64,000 nt of DNA from positions 47,883,849 through 47,947,848 of the forward strand of contig CM070581.1 of assembly GCA_036346355.1 (NCBI GenBank), read 5' to 3'. Positions 1 through 10,502 of this stretch are shown here, piece after piece. Source of the DNA: Rhipidocladum racemiflorum (lineage: Eukaryota > Streptophyta > Magnoliopsida > Poales > Poaceae). The notes below the pieces were generated by a model. It was not told the origin of the DNA, ran no database searches, and saw only the letters and a program-made list of their open reading frames with translations. Numbering within the stretch: the stretch's first letter is position 1; each line of letters starts with the position of its first letter. The position numbers were made by a program, and so were the translations under genes.

Positions 1-224
1 GATGCTTGGTCGGGCTAACGTCCCACCCATCCTTCGCTCCGAAGGCCCGGGGCTCCGCTCCGGATAGTGCTTAGCGGGATGCTTGGTCGGGCTAACGTCC
101 CACCCATCCTTTGCTCCGAAGGCCCAGGGCTCCACTCCGAATAGGACTTAGCGGGATGCTTGGTCGAGCTAACGTCCCACCCATCCTTCGCTCCGAAGGC
201 CTGGGGCTTCTCTCCGGATAGAAC
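1..224. repeat. 77-bp tandem array, left part
   Basis: Units start at 1, 78 and 155 with the same opening (GATGCTTGGTCGGGC), an exact 77-bp period. The array resumes at 10301 beyond the inserted copia element; subtracting the insertion plus one target duplication puts the next unit at 232, exactly on phase. It lies between the antisense gene and the expected 3' LTR of the minus-strand Tat element and probably continues left of the window. Confidence 0.93.
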
Positions 225-1989
225 TGTGAAATCATGTGCTGAAAAATTGGTTTTGAACTGAAAAATTAACTTAGATTTGAATTTGCAAAATGTGTTTGTT
301 CATGTGTTTTGACAATTGACAAGAAACAGTAAGTTTTGCCTTGGCACCGGACCAATCCTAAAGAAAACAGTAAGTTTCCCATCTACGACGGACAAACTTT
401 CTTGGTCCTTTGTAAACATGCTTTTTGACAACCTCTTTCTCCTATGTACAACGGACAAAGTTTTTGTGTCCGTCGTGAACATGTTTTTGAGCGCATGAGC
501 CAAACCCTATTTTCCAAGAATCCAGTAAGTTTCGCATGTACGACGGACAAAGTTTTTGGAGTCCTGGCTGTGAACGGCTTTTGAGGATTGATTTCGCATG
601 TACAACGGACAAAGTTTTTGGGTCCGTTGTGAACGATGTTTTCACCGGAATGTTTTCTTCTTGGAACTGAGAGTTTCACATGTCTGCCGGACGAGAGATT
701 TCTTGTCCGTCGTGAATGGACTTTTTCTAGGGTTTTTATTTCTTGTCCGTTGTGAACGTGTTTTGCTCAGTTTGGATGTTTTGCAAGAATTGAAATGGTT
801 TGACCTTGAGATTATGAAATTTGTGAGAATTTCATGATGCTTATTTTGAAGTGGATTTTATGCAATGCTCGTGTGAGTAGTTGCATGGATTAATGTGAGT
901 CAAGTCGTGGACTTGTGCTCGGATTTGTTTTGTGGTTTGTTCATGTGCAGGTATTGCTCGAAGACGAATGTGGTCGATGACGGGACCGGAACTAGGTTCA
1001 TGGAGGAACTGAGGTTCGGGACTAGGTTCAGGAGGAACTGAGGTCTTGGTGGTCAAGGATGTCATGCGGGACGTTCGGGCTAAGAGAATGGTGCACATGA
1101 AGAATGGTTAGTCACGTGAGAATGGCAGGAGGTCATTCGCGTGCAAAGTGTTAGTCACGTGAGTATGGCGGTGGCCATACGCGTGCAAAGTGTTAGTCAC
1201 GTGAGTATGGTAGGGTTGCCATACAGCGTGCAAGAGTTGTACTCGGCCAAGGAGAGTTGTGTTGAATACAGTTCCTTCTAGGGAATAGGAATCGTATTCG
1301 TAACTCCTTGTGGGTTGGTGCTTTAAATAGGTGGGGGTCTCCTGTTGAAAGGCACCAAGTAGAGCTGAGCGCATCAAGCCTTGAGCTTGGTTTTAGGGTT
1401 TGTACTCTTTTGATGAGAGTATTTTAGACAAGAAATAAAGATCAATTCTTCCAAGACTTTTGCGTGCTACAGTAACCACGTCGCTACAGTGTTTTCTGTT
1501 TTGGTTCTTGTTTGCATGCTTGTTCTAAATCTAGATTGGTTTTTGATCGTTGAGTTTCATCTTGATTTGATCCATCAAAAACCGTTCTAGGGTATTGATT
1601 TAGAGTTTCTCAAAGTCTAGTTGATTAATCTTTTGAAGATCTTGTTTAATCTTGAAGTTTTGATTAGATTGATTCTCGTCAAGTTCTGAAACAGCAAGCT
1701 TGCGAAGCTCATAACTTTTGATCCGTAAGTTCGATCGAGCTGATTCTTTTTGGGTTCGATTCGTATTGGAATCTAGTTTCTTGTGTCCAAATTTCAGATC
1801 AATCTAACGGTTGGATCTCTAAGAATTCGCGTTTTACTAAACCTCTGTCTTTCTATTTTTGTCGAAAACGAAGCAATTATTTGGTTCTGTTTTGGGGTGA
1901 ACTTTTAATAGATCAAGAATTTGGTTTTAGCTTCCGCACAATCATTCACCCCCCCTCTGATTGCTATATTCGTATACTTCGATCCTACA
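225..1989 (+). repeat. 5' LTR of the copia element
   Basis: 1765 bp, TG...CA ends, nearly identical to 8537-10295. The first 600 bp hold about five copies of an imperfect palindromic motif (GACGGACAAAGTTTTT ... GTCCGTCGTGAAC, about 400-760). Three CACGTG boxes follow. A TATA-like TTTAAATAGG near 1322 and AATAAAG near 1434 fit the promoter and poly(A) signals of the LTR. Confidence 0.95.
1108..1442 (+). promoter_or_regulatory. LTR promoter: three G-boxes, TATA, poly(A) signal
   Basis: CACGTG cores lie at 1113, 1156 and 1198, within a repeat of 42-43 bp (GTTAGTCACGTGAG) whose units also carry short palindromes around CCATAC. TTTAAATAGG at about 1322 lies some 120 bp downstream as a TATA-like box, and AATAAAG at about 1434 could serve 3' end formation. 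CACGTG is the known plant bZIP/bHLH core; which factor binds here is not shown. The 3' LTR carries the same cluster at about 9410-9510. Confidence 0.6.
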
Positions 1990-1991
1990 AG

Positions 1992-2003
1992 TGGTATCAG
2001 AGC
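1992..2003 (+). other. Primer-binding site (initiator Met tRNA)
   Basis: TGGTATCAGAGC lies two bases after the 5' LTR. It is the usual plant copia primer-binding site, complementary to the 3' end of initiator tRNA-Met, where minus-strand DNA synthesis starts. Confidence 0.95.
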
Positions 2004-2041
2004 AAGGTTTTTCTAATCTATCTTAACCGGTGATTAGATCA

Positions 2042-4002
2042 ATGGATCGTTATTCGACAAAACCATGTGTGTTCGATGGTGTTGATTTTCAGTTTTGGAA
2101 GGCCAAGATGGAGGCGTTCATCCAAGCACAGGGCTTCACAATTTGGGAGAAGGTCTACAAGCCATATGAAGTCCCTGCAAACGACAACGTCAACGACACC
2201 AATCGCACACATGTTGAAGCAAATAGCAAGGCGCGCAACTTGATCATCCAAGGCTTGGGACGCAGCGACTTTGATCGTGTGGTTCATCTTCGATCCGCAT
2301 ATGAGGTATGGAAATCTCTTTGTGATTACCATGAGGGTTCTAACACTGTCAAAGAGGTTCGCCAAGATATTTACAAAAAAGAATACATGCGTTTTGAGAT
2401 GAAACCTAGTGAATCAGAGATGACTTCTTTGCACGCTTCAATAAAATCCTTAGCAATCTACGTCTTTGTTGGAGTTAGCTACACTGATGCTGAAAATGCT
2501 CGACAATTGCTGAGTGCTTTGGACATGTCAGGGTGGGAGATGAAAGTAACATCTATACAAGAATCTACTACCATGAGCACACTCACATTAGATGTTCTTT
2601 ACTCTAAGTTGAAAACTCATGAGTTGGATGTTCTTGCCAGAAGGGTAACATTAAATCAATTGCTTTGATCTCTAACCCTAACATGTCAAATGCAAATTCT
2701 TCTTCTAGCTTTGCCTTGTCTTCCATGTCTTCTTTAACAGATGAGCAACTTGAAGAGTTTCTGAAGAAGATCTCGCACTACTCTCTTCTCGCTTTAACAA
2801 AGCTTTGCGGAATGTGAGAATGAGAAAGAGAGGTGGTCCTCCAAGATGCTATGAGTGTGGTGACCTCAACCATATTCGCACAAATTGTCCTAAGCTTGCA
2901 GGAAAAACATCAAAGGAGGAGAAGGACAACGACGGAAGGAATGAGAAGAAAAGGTTCTCGTCAAATGATAGGAAGAAGAAGCGCTTCATCAACTGCAAGG
3001 TGGTTCACGAGTTCTTTCCGCTCTTGAACAAGTCAATTTGAGCGATGTGGACTCGGAGAGCAGCGAAGATGATGCAACTCCAAGCAAGCATGATTTGATA
3101 GGATTGTGTCTCATGGCAAGCGACAAGGATAGCTTCACTGAGGGGCGACCACGACAGCAACTTCAATGAGGTAGATCCCTCTTATGATGAATTAGCTATT
3201 GCTGTTGCTCGTCTTGGAAAATTGCTTGACAAAGCGTGATAAGAAGATTAAGAAACATGATTTCATTATTGAATCATTGAATGCTGAAATTGCTAGACTT
3301 AAGACTTTGATTCCTAGTGATGATACTTGCAAATCATGTGACTTAATTTACAATGAGCTCACCTTGCTTAGGAAAGAACATGCTCTTTTGTTGCATCTAA
3401 ATGAGAAAAATGAGAAACATGTTGTACATGCTAAGCTGCTCCAATCGATGATTTGAATAGTTCAACTTCTTGTTCTAAATGCTCAACTCTTGAATTAAAA
3501 TTGAAAGATGCAAATGCTAGGGTTTCTCAATTAACTGATAATTTGCTTTCACATGAAATTCTCTCATGCTCAACTTATGCATAAGCAAAAGGAAAAGTAG
3601 ATGTTCCTGCAATAATTGTTTAACTCTTGCTAAGAAAGTTGATTACTTGCAAAATTCTTTGGAACATTTCACTAATGGCAAGAAGAAGTTGAACATGAGT
3701 TTGGCGCCATCTACGGTTAGCTCAAACAAGAGAGGTTTAGGTTTTGATCCTTATTCCACATATGAAACTAAACCTCGCCTTTATTGTTCAGGCTCCTTGC
3801 AAAATTGAGTTATCTAATGAGCCTAAGAAAATTGCTTTTCAATCTGTGGTTTTTATCCTCTACTATGATGAATGCAAAATGTGCTTTTCTTGTTAAAGCT
3901 AAACATCATGTCAAGTACACTTGCACTCATTGTGGTAGAGATGGACACTTAGTAGATTTTTGCTTTAGACTAGCCAAACAAAGAAAAGAAGGAAAGAACT
4001 GA
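2042..4002 (+). pseudogene. gag: Copia gag, frameshifted
   Basis: The ATG at 2042 opens an intact first segment to 2668 (about 208 aa, MDRYSTKPCVFDGVDFQFW...). It resembles the DUF4219/UBN2-type gag of plant copia elements and forms the particle shell. Later pieces lie in other frames: a CCHC zinc knuckle (CYECGDLNHIRTNCP, about 2857-2900), a coiled-coil-like Lys/Glu-rich stretch (3199-3456) and a second knuckle (CTHCGRDGHLVDFC, about 3920-3962). Two knuckles and a long coiled-coil gag fit SIRE-type elements. Stops at about 2666, 3039 and 3454 plus small indels break the frame. The first ATG is chosen because it follows the primer-binding site closely. Confidence 0.85.
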
Positions 4003-4030
4003 GGCTAGGTCAAATTTCAGCAAAGCACAT

Positions 4031-5858
4031 TTGTATGCGCCTAGAGTGATGAAAACACCTTCTGTTCCTACAAACATGGGAAAAGGAAAAGCTGATTTTG
4101 TGCATAAAAATTCTCGTGTTGTGCCTACTGTTGTACGTCGTGTGTCTCGATCTTGGATTCCCAAAAATCTCATTCCTAACCCCTTGATCTTGAGACCTCG
4201 ACATGTTTTGTTGCTATGTAGGCTTCTCGCGAGGAAGGAGAACATATGGCTAGTGGATTCGGATGCTCACGCCACATGTCCGGTGATAAGAATTGGTTCT
4301 CCTCCTCACTCGTGCATCTCGTCTTTGAAAGTGTTACTTTTGGAGATGCTTCTTCCTCTTTGTTGTGGCAAAAGGTACAAGAAAGGTAAGTGACAAGTTT
4401 ATGTTCAAGGATGTGGCTCTTGTTGAAAACTTGAAATATAACTTGCTTTCTGTCTCACAAATGCTTGATGAAGATCTTGAGATAAGCTTTAAGAAAAATG
4501 AATGCAAAGTGCTAGATGCTTGAGGTGATCTTGTGTTCAAAATTTCTCGTTTGGAAGAGTCTTTAAAGCTGATTTTGATGCATCACCTTCTTCTAAGCAT
4601 AGGTGTCTAATTGCCAATGTTTCTAAAGATTTATTCTTTTGGCATCGTAGACTTGGTCATGTTGGTTTTGATCATCTTACTCGTGTAAGTGGTTTAGATC
4701 TCATACGTGGCTTGCCTAAGCTTAAGGGTGATAGCAATCTAGTATGTTCTTCTTGTAGACATGGTAAGATGATTGCAGGTTCACATCCACCTCTTACCAT
4801 GGTGATAACAAGCGCTTGAGGACAGCTTCTACATCTTGATACTGATTGGACCATCTCGAGTTCAATCCTTTGGAGGCAAGCGGTATGTGCTTGTGATTGT
4901 TGATGATTTTTCTAGATACTCTTGGGTGTATTTTATGGCATCTAAGGATGAGGCTTTTAGTCATTTTAGAAGTCTTGTTCTTAGGCTTTCGTTGACCATC
5001 CAGAGCTCTCAAAGCTATTAGAAGTGATAATGGAACTGAATTCAAAAATGCTTCCTTTGATCTCTTTTTCTTTGAAAAGGAATTGATCATCAATTTTCAT
5101 CTCCTAGAGTGCCTCAACAAAATGGTGTAGTTGAAAGGAAAAATAGAACGTTAGTTGAAATGGCTAGAACTATGCTAGATGAGCATCACACTCCTCGAAA
5201 TTTTTGGGCTGAAGCGATTTCAACTGCTTGTTATGTTTCAAACCGTGTGTTTCTGAGATCAAAATTGGGTAAGACTCCATATGAGCTTCGGTTTGGACAT
5301 AGACCTTCTGTTTCTCACTTTTGAGTTTTTGGATGCAAATGTTTTGTCTTGAAATCTGGAAATCTCGATAAATTTGAAGCTAGATCAACTGATGGCATTT
5401 TTCTTGGATATCCTGCTCATACTCGTGGCTATCGTGTGCTTGTTTTGAAGACTAACAAAATTGTGGAAACTTGTGAAGTTACTTTTGATGAGACTAGTCC
5501 AGGCACTAGTCCAAGCGATGCAGGTACAGGCGCATATGTTCAGGGGGAGAAAATCTTTGAAGATAATGATGATGTTGAAGATGAGGTCTTGACTCTTCCT
5601 AATGCACAACAAGCTGTAGCACCTTTGGCACCTACTACTACATCACCTACAGCTAACCATCCTCAAGCTACAACATCATCTGTACATGCTGAAAATGAAG
5701 AAGGAGAAGGAGAAGTCTCAAAAGCCAATGCTCCCTTGCATATTCAGAAAATGCATCCATCTGAACTAATGATTGGAGACCTAAATGAGAGAGTCACTTT
5801 CGATCCAGGTTTATTCATTCGACACTCATGCTCATTCTGTTTTAGTTGCTTCTTTTGA
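4031..5858 (+). pseudogene. pol: Copia protease and integrase, degenerate
   Basis: NIWLVDSDAHATCPV (about 4230-4280) is the aspartic protease site; the family has DSG, here DSD, so the active site looks damaged. A GAG-pre-integrase H..C..C finger follows (WHRRLGHVGFDHL and VCSSCRHGKM, about 4640-4770). The integrase core has an F-S-R-Y-S-W-V-Y-F region, SDNGTEF (second catalytic Asp, about 5030) and PQQNGVVERKNRTLVEMA (catalytic Glu, about 5109-5170). A 169-aa open piece (5349-5858) carries the copia integrase C-terminal region (GIFLGYPAHTRGYRV) and an acidic linker. Several in-frame stops, for example after SVSHF at 5324, make this non-functional as read. Confidence 0.85.
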
Positions 5859-5869
5859 ACCCAAAGATA

Positions 5870-7392
5870 TATCTCATGCATTATCTCGACTAATCTTGGA
5901 TCAATGCCATGCATGAAGAATTAGAGAAATTTTGAGCGAAATAAAGTTTGGAAACTTGTCTCACCACCTCCTGATTTTAATGTTATTGGAACTAGATGGG
6001 TTTTCAAAAATAAACAAAGTGAGGATGGTGTTGTTGTTAGAAACAAGGCTAGATTGGTTGCTCAAGGTTACACTCAAATTGAAGGCTTAGATTTTGATGA
6101 AACCTTTGCTCCTGTTGCTAGAATTGAAGCCATTAGAATCCTTTTAGCTTTTGCTGCATCCAAAGGTTTCAAATTGTATCAAATGGATGTGAAAAGTGCT
6201 TTTCTTAATGGCTACATAAATGAGGAGGTTTATGTCAAGCAACCACCTGGTTTTGAAAATCCAAAGTTTCCAAATCATGTGTTCAAACTATCAAAAGCTT
6301 TGTATGGTTTGAAACAAGCCCCTAGAGCATGGTATGATAGGCTAAAAACCTTTTTACTTGAAAAAGGCTTTTTAATGGGAAAGGTTGACAAAACTCTCTT
6401 TTTACTCAAGCAAGGCAATGATCAACTATTCGTTCAGATTTATGTTGATGATATTATCTTTGGTGGTTTATCTCATGTTTTAGTGTCTGAGTTTTCAGAA
6501 ACAATGAGGAAGGAGTTTGAGATGAGTATGATGGGTGAGTTGACATACTTTTTGGGATTTCAAATCAAGCAAACGAAGGATGGTACTTTTGTACATCAAA
6601 GCAAATACATGAAAGACTTGCTACATCGCTTTGGAATGGAAAACAGCAAGCCGATCATGACACCTATGGAAAGCAATTGCACACTTGATCCGGATGAAGA
6701 TGGTGAGCCGGTTGATCAAAAGGAATATAGAAGTATGATAGGTTCACTTTTGTACCTCAACTGCATCAAGGCGGATATACAATTTGCTGTATGCTTGTGT
6801 GCTCGTTTTCAAGCTTCCCCACGTGCTTCACATCGACAAAGCCGTCAAAGGATTTTCAGGTATCTTCATGGAACTCAAGATTTTGGCATTTGGCTTCTGC
6901 TTCCTCATGCATTAGTTTGAGATCTTTTTACGATGCTGATTTTGGAGGATGTAGAATTGATAGGAAAAGCACTTCTGGTTCATGTCACTTCTTGGGAAAT
7001 TCTCTCATTGCATGGTCATCTAGAAAGCAATCTTCATTGCACAATCAAGCTGCTGAATCTGAATATGTGGCTGCTGCTAGTTGTTGTTCTCAAATTCTTT
7101 GGATAGTAGCTACACTTAAAGATTATGGGGTTAATTTGGATAGTGTTCCTCTTTTGTGTGATAACACTAGTGCAATTTGCATTGCTAAGAACCCGTGCAA
7201 CACTCTAGAACAAAACACATTGACATCAGATTTCACTTTCTTAGAGATCATGTTGAAAAAGGCAACATTGTGCTTCATCATGTGGATACTGAACATCAAT
7301 TGGCAGACATTTTCACAAAACCTTTGTCTTCTTCTCGTTTTGCTTTTATTCGGGGAGAACTTGGGATTGTTCATCCAATGGGATTGTTTTGA
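5870..7392 (+). pseudogene. pol: Copia reverse transcriptase and RNase H, degenerate
   Basis: The longest open piece (6054-6920, 288 aa) is the copia reverse transcriptase: LVAQGYTQIEGLDFDETFAPVAR, QMDVKSAFLNG, the LYGLKQAPRAWY block and the catalytic YVDDIIF box near 6440. RNase H follows in a shifted frame (6791-7392): SRKQSSLHNQAAESEYVA, CDNTSAICIAKNP and the end motif TEHQLADIFTKPL. A stop and frame change near 6918 and another near 7200 separate the pieces. The stretch from 5870 to 6053, with the usual RT lead-in (TRWVFKNK), is readable but not in one frame. Confidence 0.88.
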
Positions 7393-8536
7393 GGGGGAGT
7401 TTCCTTGCCAAGTTCTTTCACTTAATGAGCTCACTTTATCATATTTCTTTATATACTATATAATTGAGCTAATATATGATAATCTAAATTGTCTCACTTG
7501 AACTAAGAATGACATTGCGGAAATCCCTGATCTGATTGCCTATAGCTAAATACTCTGTGATATCTTACTCTTCTAGGCTTGATATTGAATCTTCTTGACA
7601 AATTTGGGCTATGAAGCAAGTGTGTTTTAGCTTTACTCTTTCATAAGACCTTTTAATCACTTTTGCATGTTTATAATCAAAGAAAAATGAAAAGAAAAGG
7701 GAATCAATAAAAAGGGGTTGTTAAAAGCAAAAGCCTCAAGTTATGAGCTTCAGGATGCTTTCCCTAAAAAGATAAGATGTATGCTTCAAGCATGCCATTC
7801 CCTCAAAAGACAAGATGTATGCTTCAAGCATGCCACTCCAAGGAAATAAAAGAAGTATGCTTCAAGCATGCCACATGCAGTTCACTGTTTCAAGATTAAA
7901 TTGGTCCACTAGATTGGAGTTGAAACTACTTGCTCGCCCTGATTTGTTATTTGCTTCAACTTTGAGCCTTTGTTTTTCTACTAAAGGTTTTGCTTAGTAC
8001 TTGGCTATAGTTGACTAAATTGAGATTGAGATGCATGTCATTCCCTAACTTGTTAAAATCACATCAAGATCATGTATTTTGCATATTATGTGATATATAA
8101 GGTTATATGATCGAATGAGCTCATCTTTTCTTATCTTGGCACTCCCTTGTTTCTCCTTGTGAAATCTTTGCTACAGGAAAAATTTTGAATCTGTTCTCTC
8201 TTTTGTACTCTTGATGAATCCATTGTCAAAGGGGGAGAAATTTGGGAATCGTTGAAAAGTTTAAGGAAAAAGGGGGGAGAAGAAAAAGGGGGAGTTGTTT
8301 TTGGAAATTTGAGAATTTTGGGAGAAGTTTGGAGATTTTTGGAATTTTTGGGCACATTGCACATTCACACACATTTTCCTTCTCAGGGGGAGATTTTGTT
8401 TTGCATTTTGGTCAAAGGGGGAATTCTGTGTTTTCTTTTTGGTCCTTGATCCTTTGGATTTCAAAATCTTTTGTAAAGTGAATGCCAAATGTTCAATTCT
8501 AAGTGGTGTTGCCAATGTTTTCATCAAGGGGGAGAT
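7393..8536 (+). other. Untranslated 3' region with repeated purine tracts
   Basis: No convincing coding frame. It holds short direct repeats (ATGTATGCTTCAAGCATGCCA at about 7779, 7815 and 7854) and five GGGGGA-type purine tracts between 8230 and 8536. The last one (AAGGGGGAGAT, 8526-8536) directly abuts the 3' LTR and is the functional polypurine tract. Multiple purine tracts upstream of the 3' LTR are typical of SIRE-type elements; no envelope-like ORF is seen. Confidence 0.75.
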
Positions 8537-10295
8537 TGTGAAATCATGTGCTGAAAAATTGGTTTTGAACTGAAAAATTAACTTAGATTTGAATTTGCAA
8601 AATGTGTTTGTTCATGTGTTTTGACAATTGACAAGAAACAGTAAGTTTTGCCTTGGCGCCGGACCAATCCTAAAGAAAACAGTAAGTTTCCCATCTATAA
8701 CGAACAAACTTTCTTGGTCCTTTGTAAACATGCTTTTTGACAACCTCTTTCTCCTATGTACAACGGACAAAGTTTTTATGTCCGTCGTGAACATGTTTTT
8801 GAGCGCATGAGCCAAACCCTATTTTCCAAGAATCCAGTAAGTTTCGCATGTACGACGGACAAAGTTTTTGGAGTGCATCGTGAACGGCTTTGAGGATTGA
8901 TTTCGCATGTACAACGGACAAAGTTTTTGGGTCCGTTGTGAACGTGTTTTCACCGGAATGTTTTCTTCTTGGGCCGAGAGTTTCACATGTACGCCGGACA
9001 GAGATTTCTTGTCCGTCGTGAATGGACTTTTTCTAGGGTTTTATTTCTTGTCCGTTGTGAGCGTGTTTTGCTCGATTTGGATGTTTTGCAAGAATTGAAA
9101 TGGTTTGACCTTGAGATTATGAAATTTGTGAGAATTTCATGATGCTTATTTTGAAGTGGATTTTATGCAATGCTCGTGTGAGTAGTTGCATGGATTAATG
9201 TGAGTCAAGTCGTGGACTTGTGCTCGATTTGTTTTGTGGTTTGTTCATGTGCGGTATTGCTCGAAGACGAATGTGGTCGATGACGGGACCGGAACTAGGT
9301 TCATGGAGGAACTGAGGTTCGGGACTAGGTTCAGGAGGAACTGAGGTCTTGGTGGTCAAGGATGTCATGCGGGACGTTCGGGCTAAGAGAATGGTGCACA
9401 TGAAGAATGGTTAGTCACGTGAGAATGGCAGGAGGTCATTCGCGTGCAAAGTGTTAGTCACGTGAGTATGGCAGGTGGCCATACGCGTGCAAAGTGTTAG
9501 TCACGTGAGTATGGTAGGGTTGCCATACGTGTGCAAGAGTTGTACTCGGCCAAGGAGAGTTGTGTTGAATACGGATTCCTTCTAGGGAATAGGAATCGTA
9601 TTCAGAACTCCTTGTGGGTTGGTGCTTTAAATAGGTGGGGGTCTCTGTTGAAAGGCACCAAGTAGAGCTGAGCGCATCAAGCCTTGAGCTTGGTTTTAGG
9701 GTTTGTACTCTTTTGATGAGAGTATTTTAGACAAGAAATAAAGATCAATTCTTCCAAGACTTTTTGCGTACTCTGATAACCACGTCGCTCTGATGTTTTT
9801 CTGTTTTGGTTCTTGTTTGCATGCTTGTTCTAAATCTAGATTGGTTTTTGATCGTTGAGTTTCATCTTGATTTGATCCATCAAAAACCGTTCTAGGGTAT
9901 TGATTTAGAGTTTCTCAAAGTCTAGTTGATTAATCTTTTGAAGATCTTGTTTAATCTTGAAGTTTTGATTAGATTAATTCTCGTCAAGTTCTGAAACAGC
10001 AAGCTTGCGAAGCTCATAACTTTTGATCCGTAAGTCCGATCGAGCTGATTCTTTTTGGGTTAGATTCGTATTGGAATCTAGTTTCTTGTATCCAAATTTC
10101 AGATCAATCTAACGGTTGGATCTTTGAGAATTCGCGTTTTACTAAACCTCTGTCTTTCTGTTTTTGTCGAAAACGAAGCAATTATTTGGTTCTGTTTTGG
10201 GGTGAACTTTTAATAGATCAAGAATTTGGTTTTAGCTTCCGCACAATCATTCACCCCCCCCTCTGATTGCTATATTCGTATACTTCGATCCTACA
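8537..10295 (+). repeat. 3' LTR of the copia element
   Basis: 1759 bp, near-identical to 225-1989. Differences are scattered substitutions plus many one-base indels. It ends CCTACA, followed by the target duplication AGAAC (10296-10300). Confidence 0.95.
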
Positions 10296-10300
10296 AGAAC

Positions 10301-10475
10301 TTAGCGGGATGCTTGGTCGGGCTAACGTCCCACCCATCCTTTGCTCCGAAGGCCCGTGGCTATGCTCCGGATAGGACTTAGCAGGATGCTTGGTCGGGCT
10401 AACGTCACACCCATCCTTCGCTCCGAAGGCCCATAGCTTCGCGCCAGGTACGACTTAGCGGGATGCTTGGTCGGT
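10301..10475. repeat. 77-bp tandem array, right part
   Basis: Units at 10308, 10385 and 10462 keep the 77-bp period of positions 1-224. The array stops about 27 bp before the start codon of the plus-strand gene, so it may form that gene's upstream region. Confidence 0.9.
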
Positions 10476-10502
10476 TCCTCCCCTAGGCCTTAGTTCTCCA
10501 AG

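Larger units (their letters stand above)
225..10295 (+). mobile_element. Complete Ty1/copia element, SIRE/Maximus-like, 10.07 kb
   Basis: Two long LTRs (225-1989 and 8537-10295) begin TGTGAAATC and end CCTACA. They are flanked by the perfect 5-bp duplication AGAAC at 220-224 and 10296-10300. An initiator-Met tRNA primer-binding site follows the 5' LTR and a purine tract precedes the 3' LTR. Domain order is gag, protease, integrase, RT, RNase H, the copia order. A gag of the FDGVDFQFWKAKMEAF type, long LTRs and several GGGGGAG tracts before the 3' LTR suggest the SIRE/Maximus lineage. Coding is broken by many stops and frameshifts. Removing 225-10300 restores the 77-bp array phase. Confidence 0.95.
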
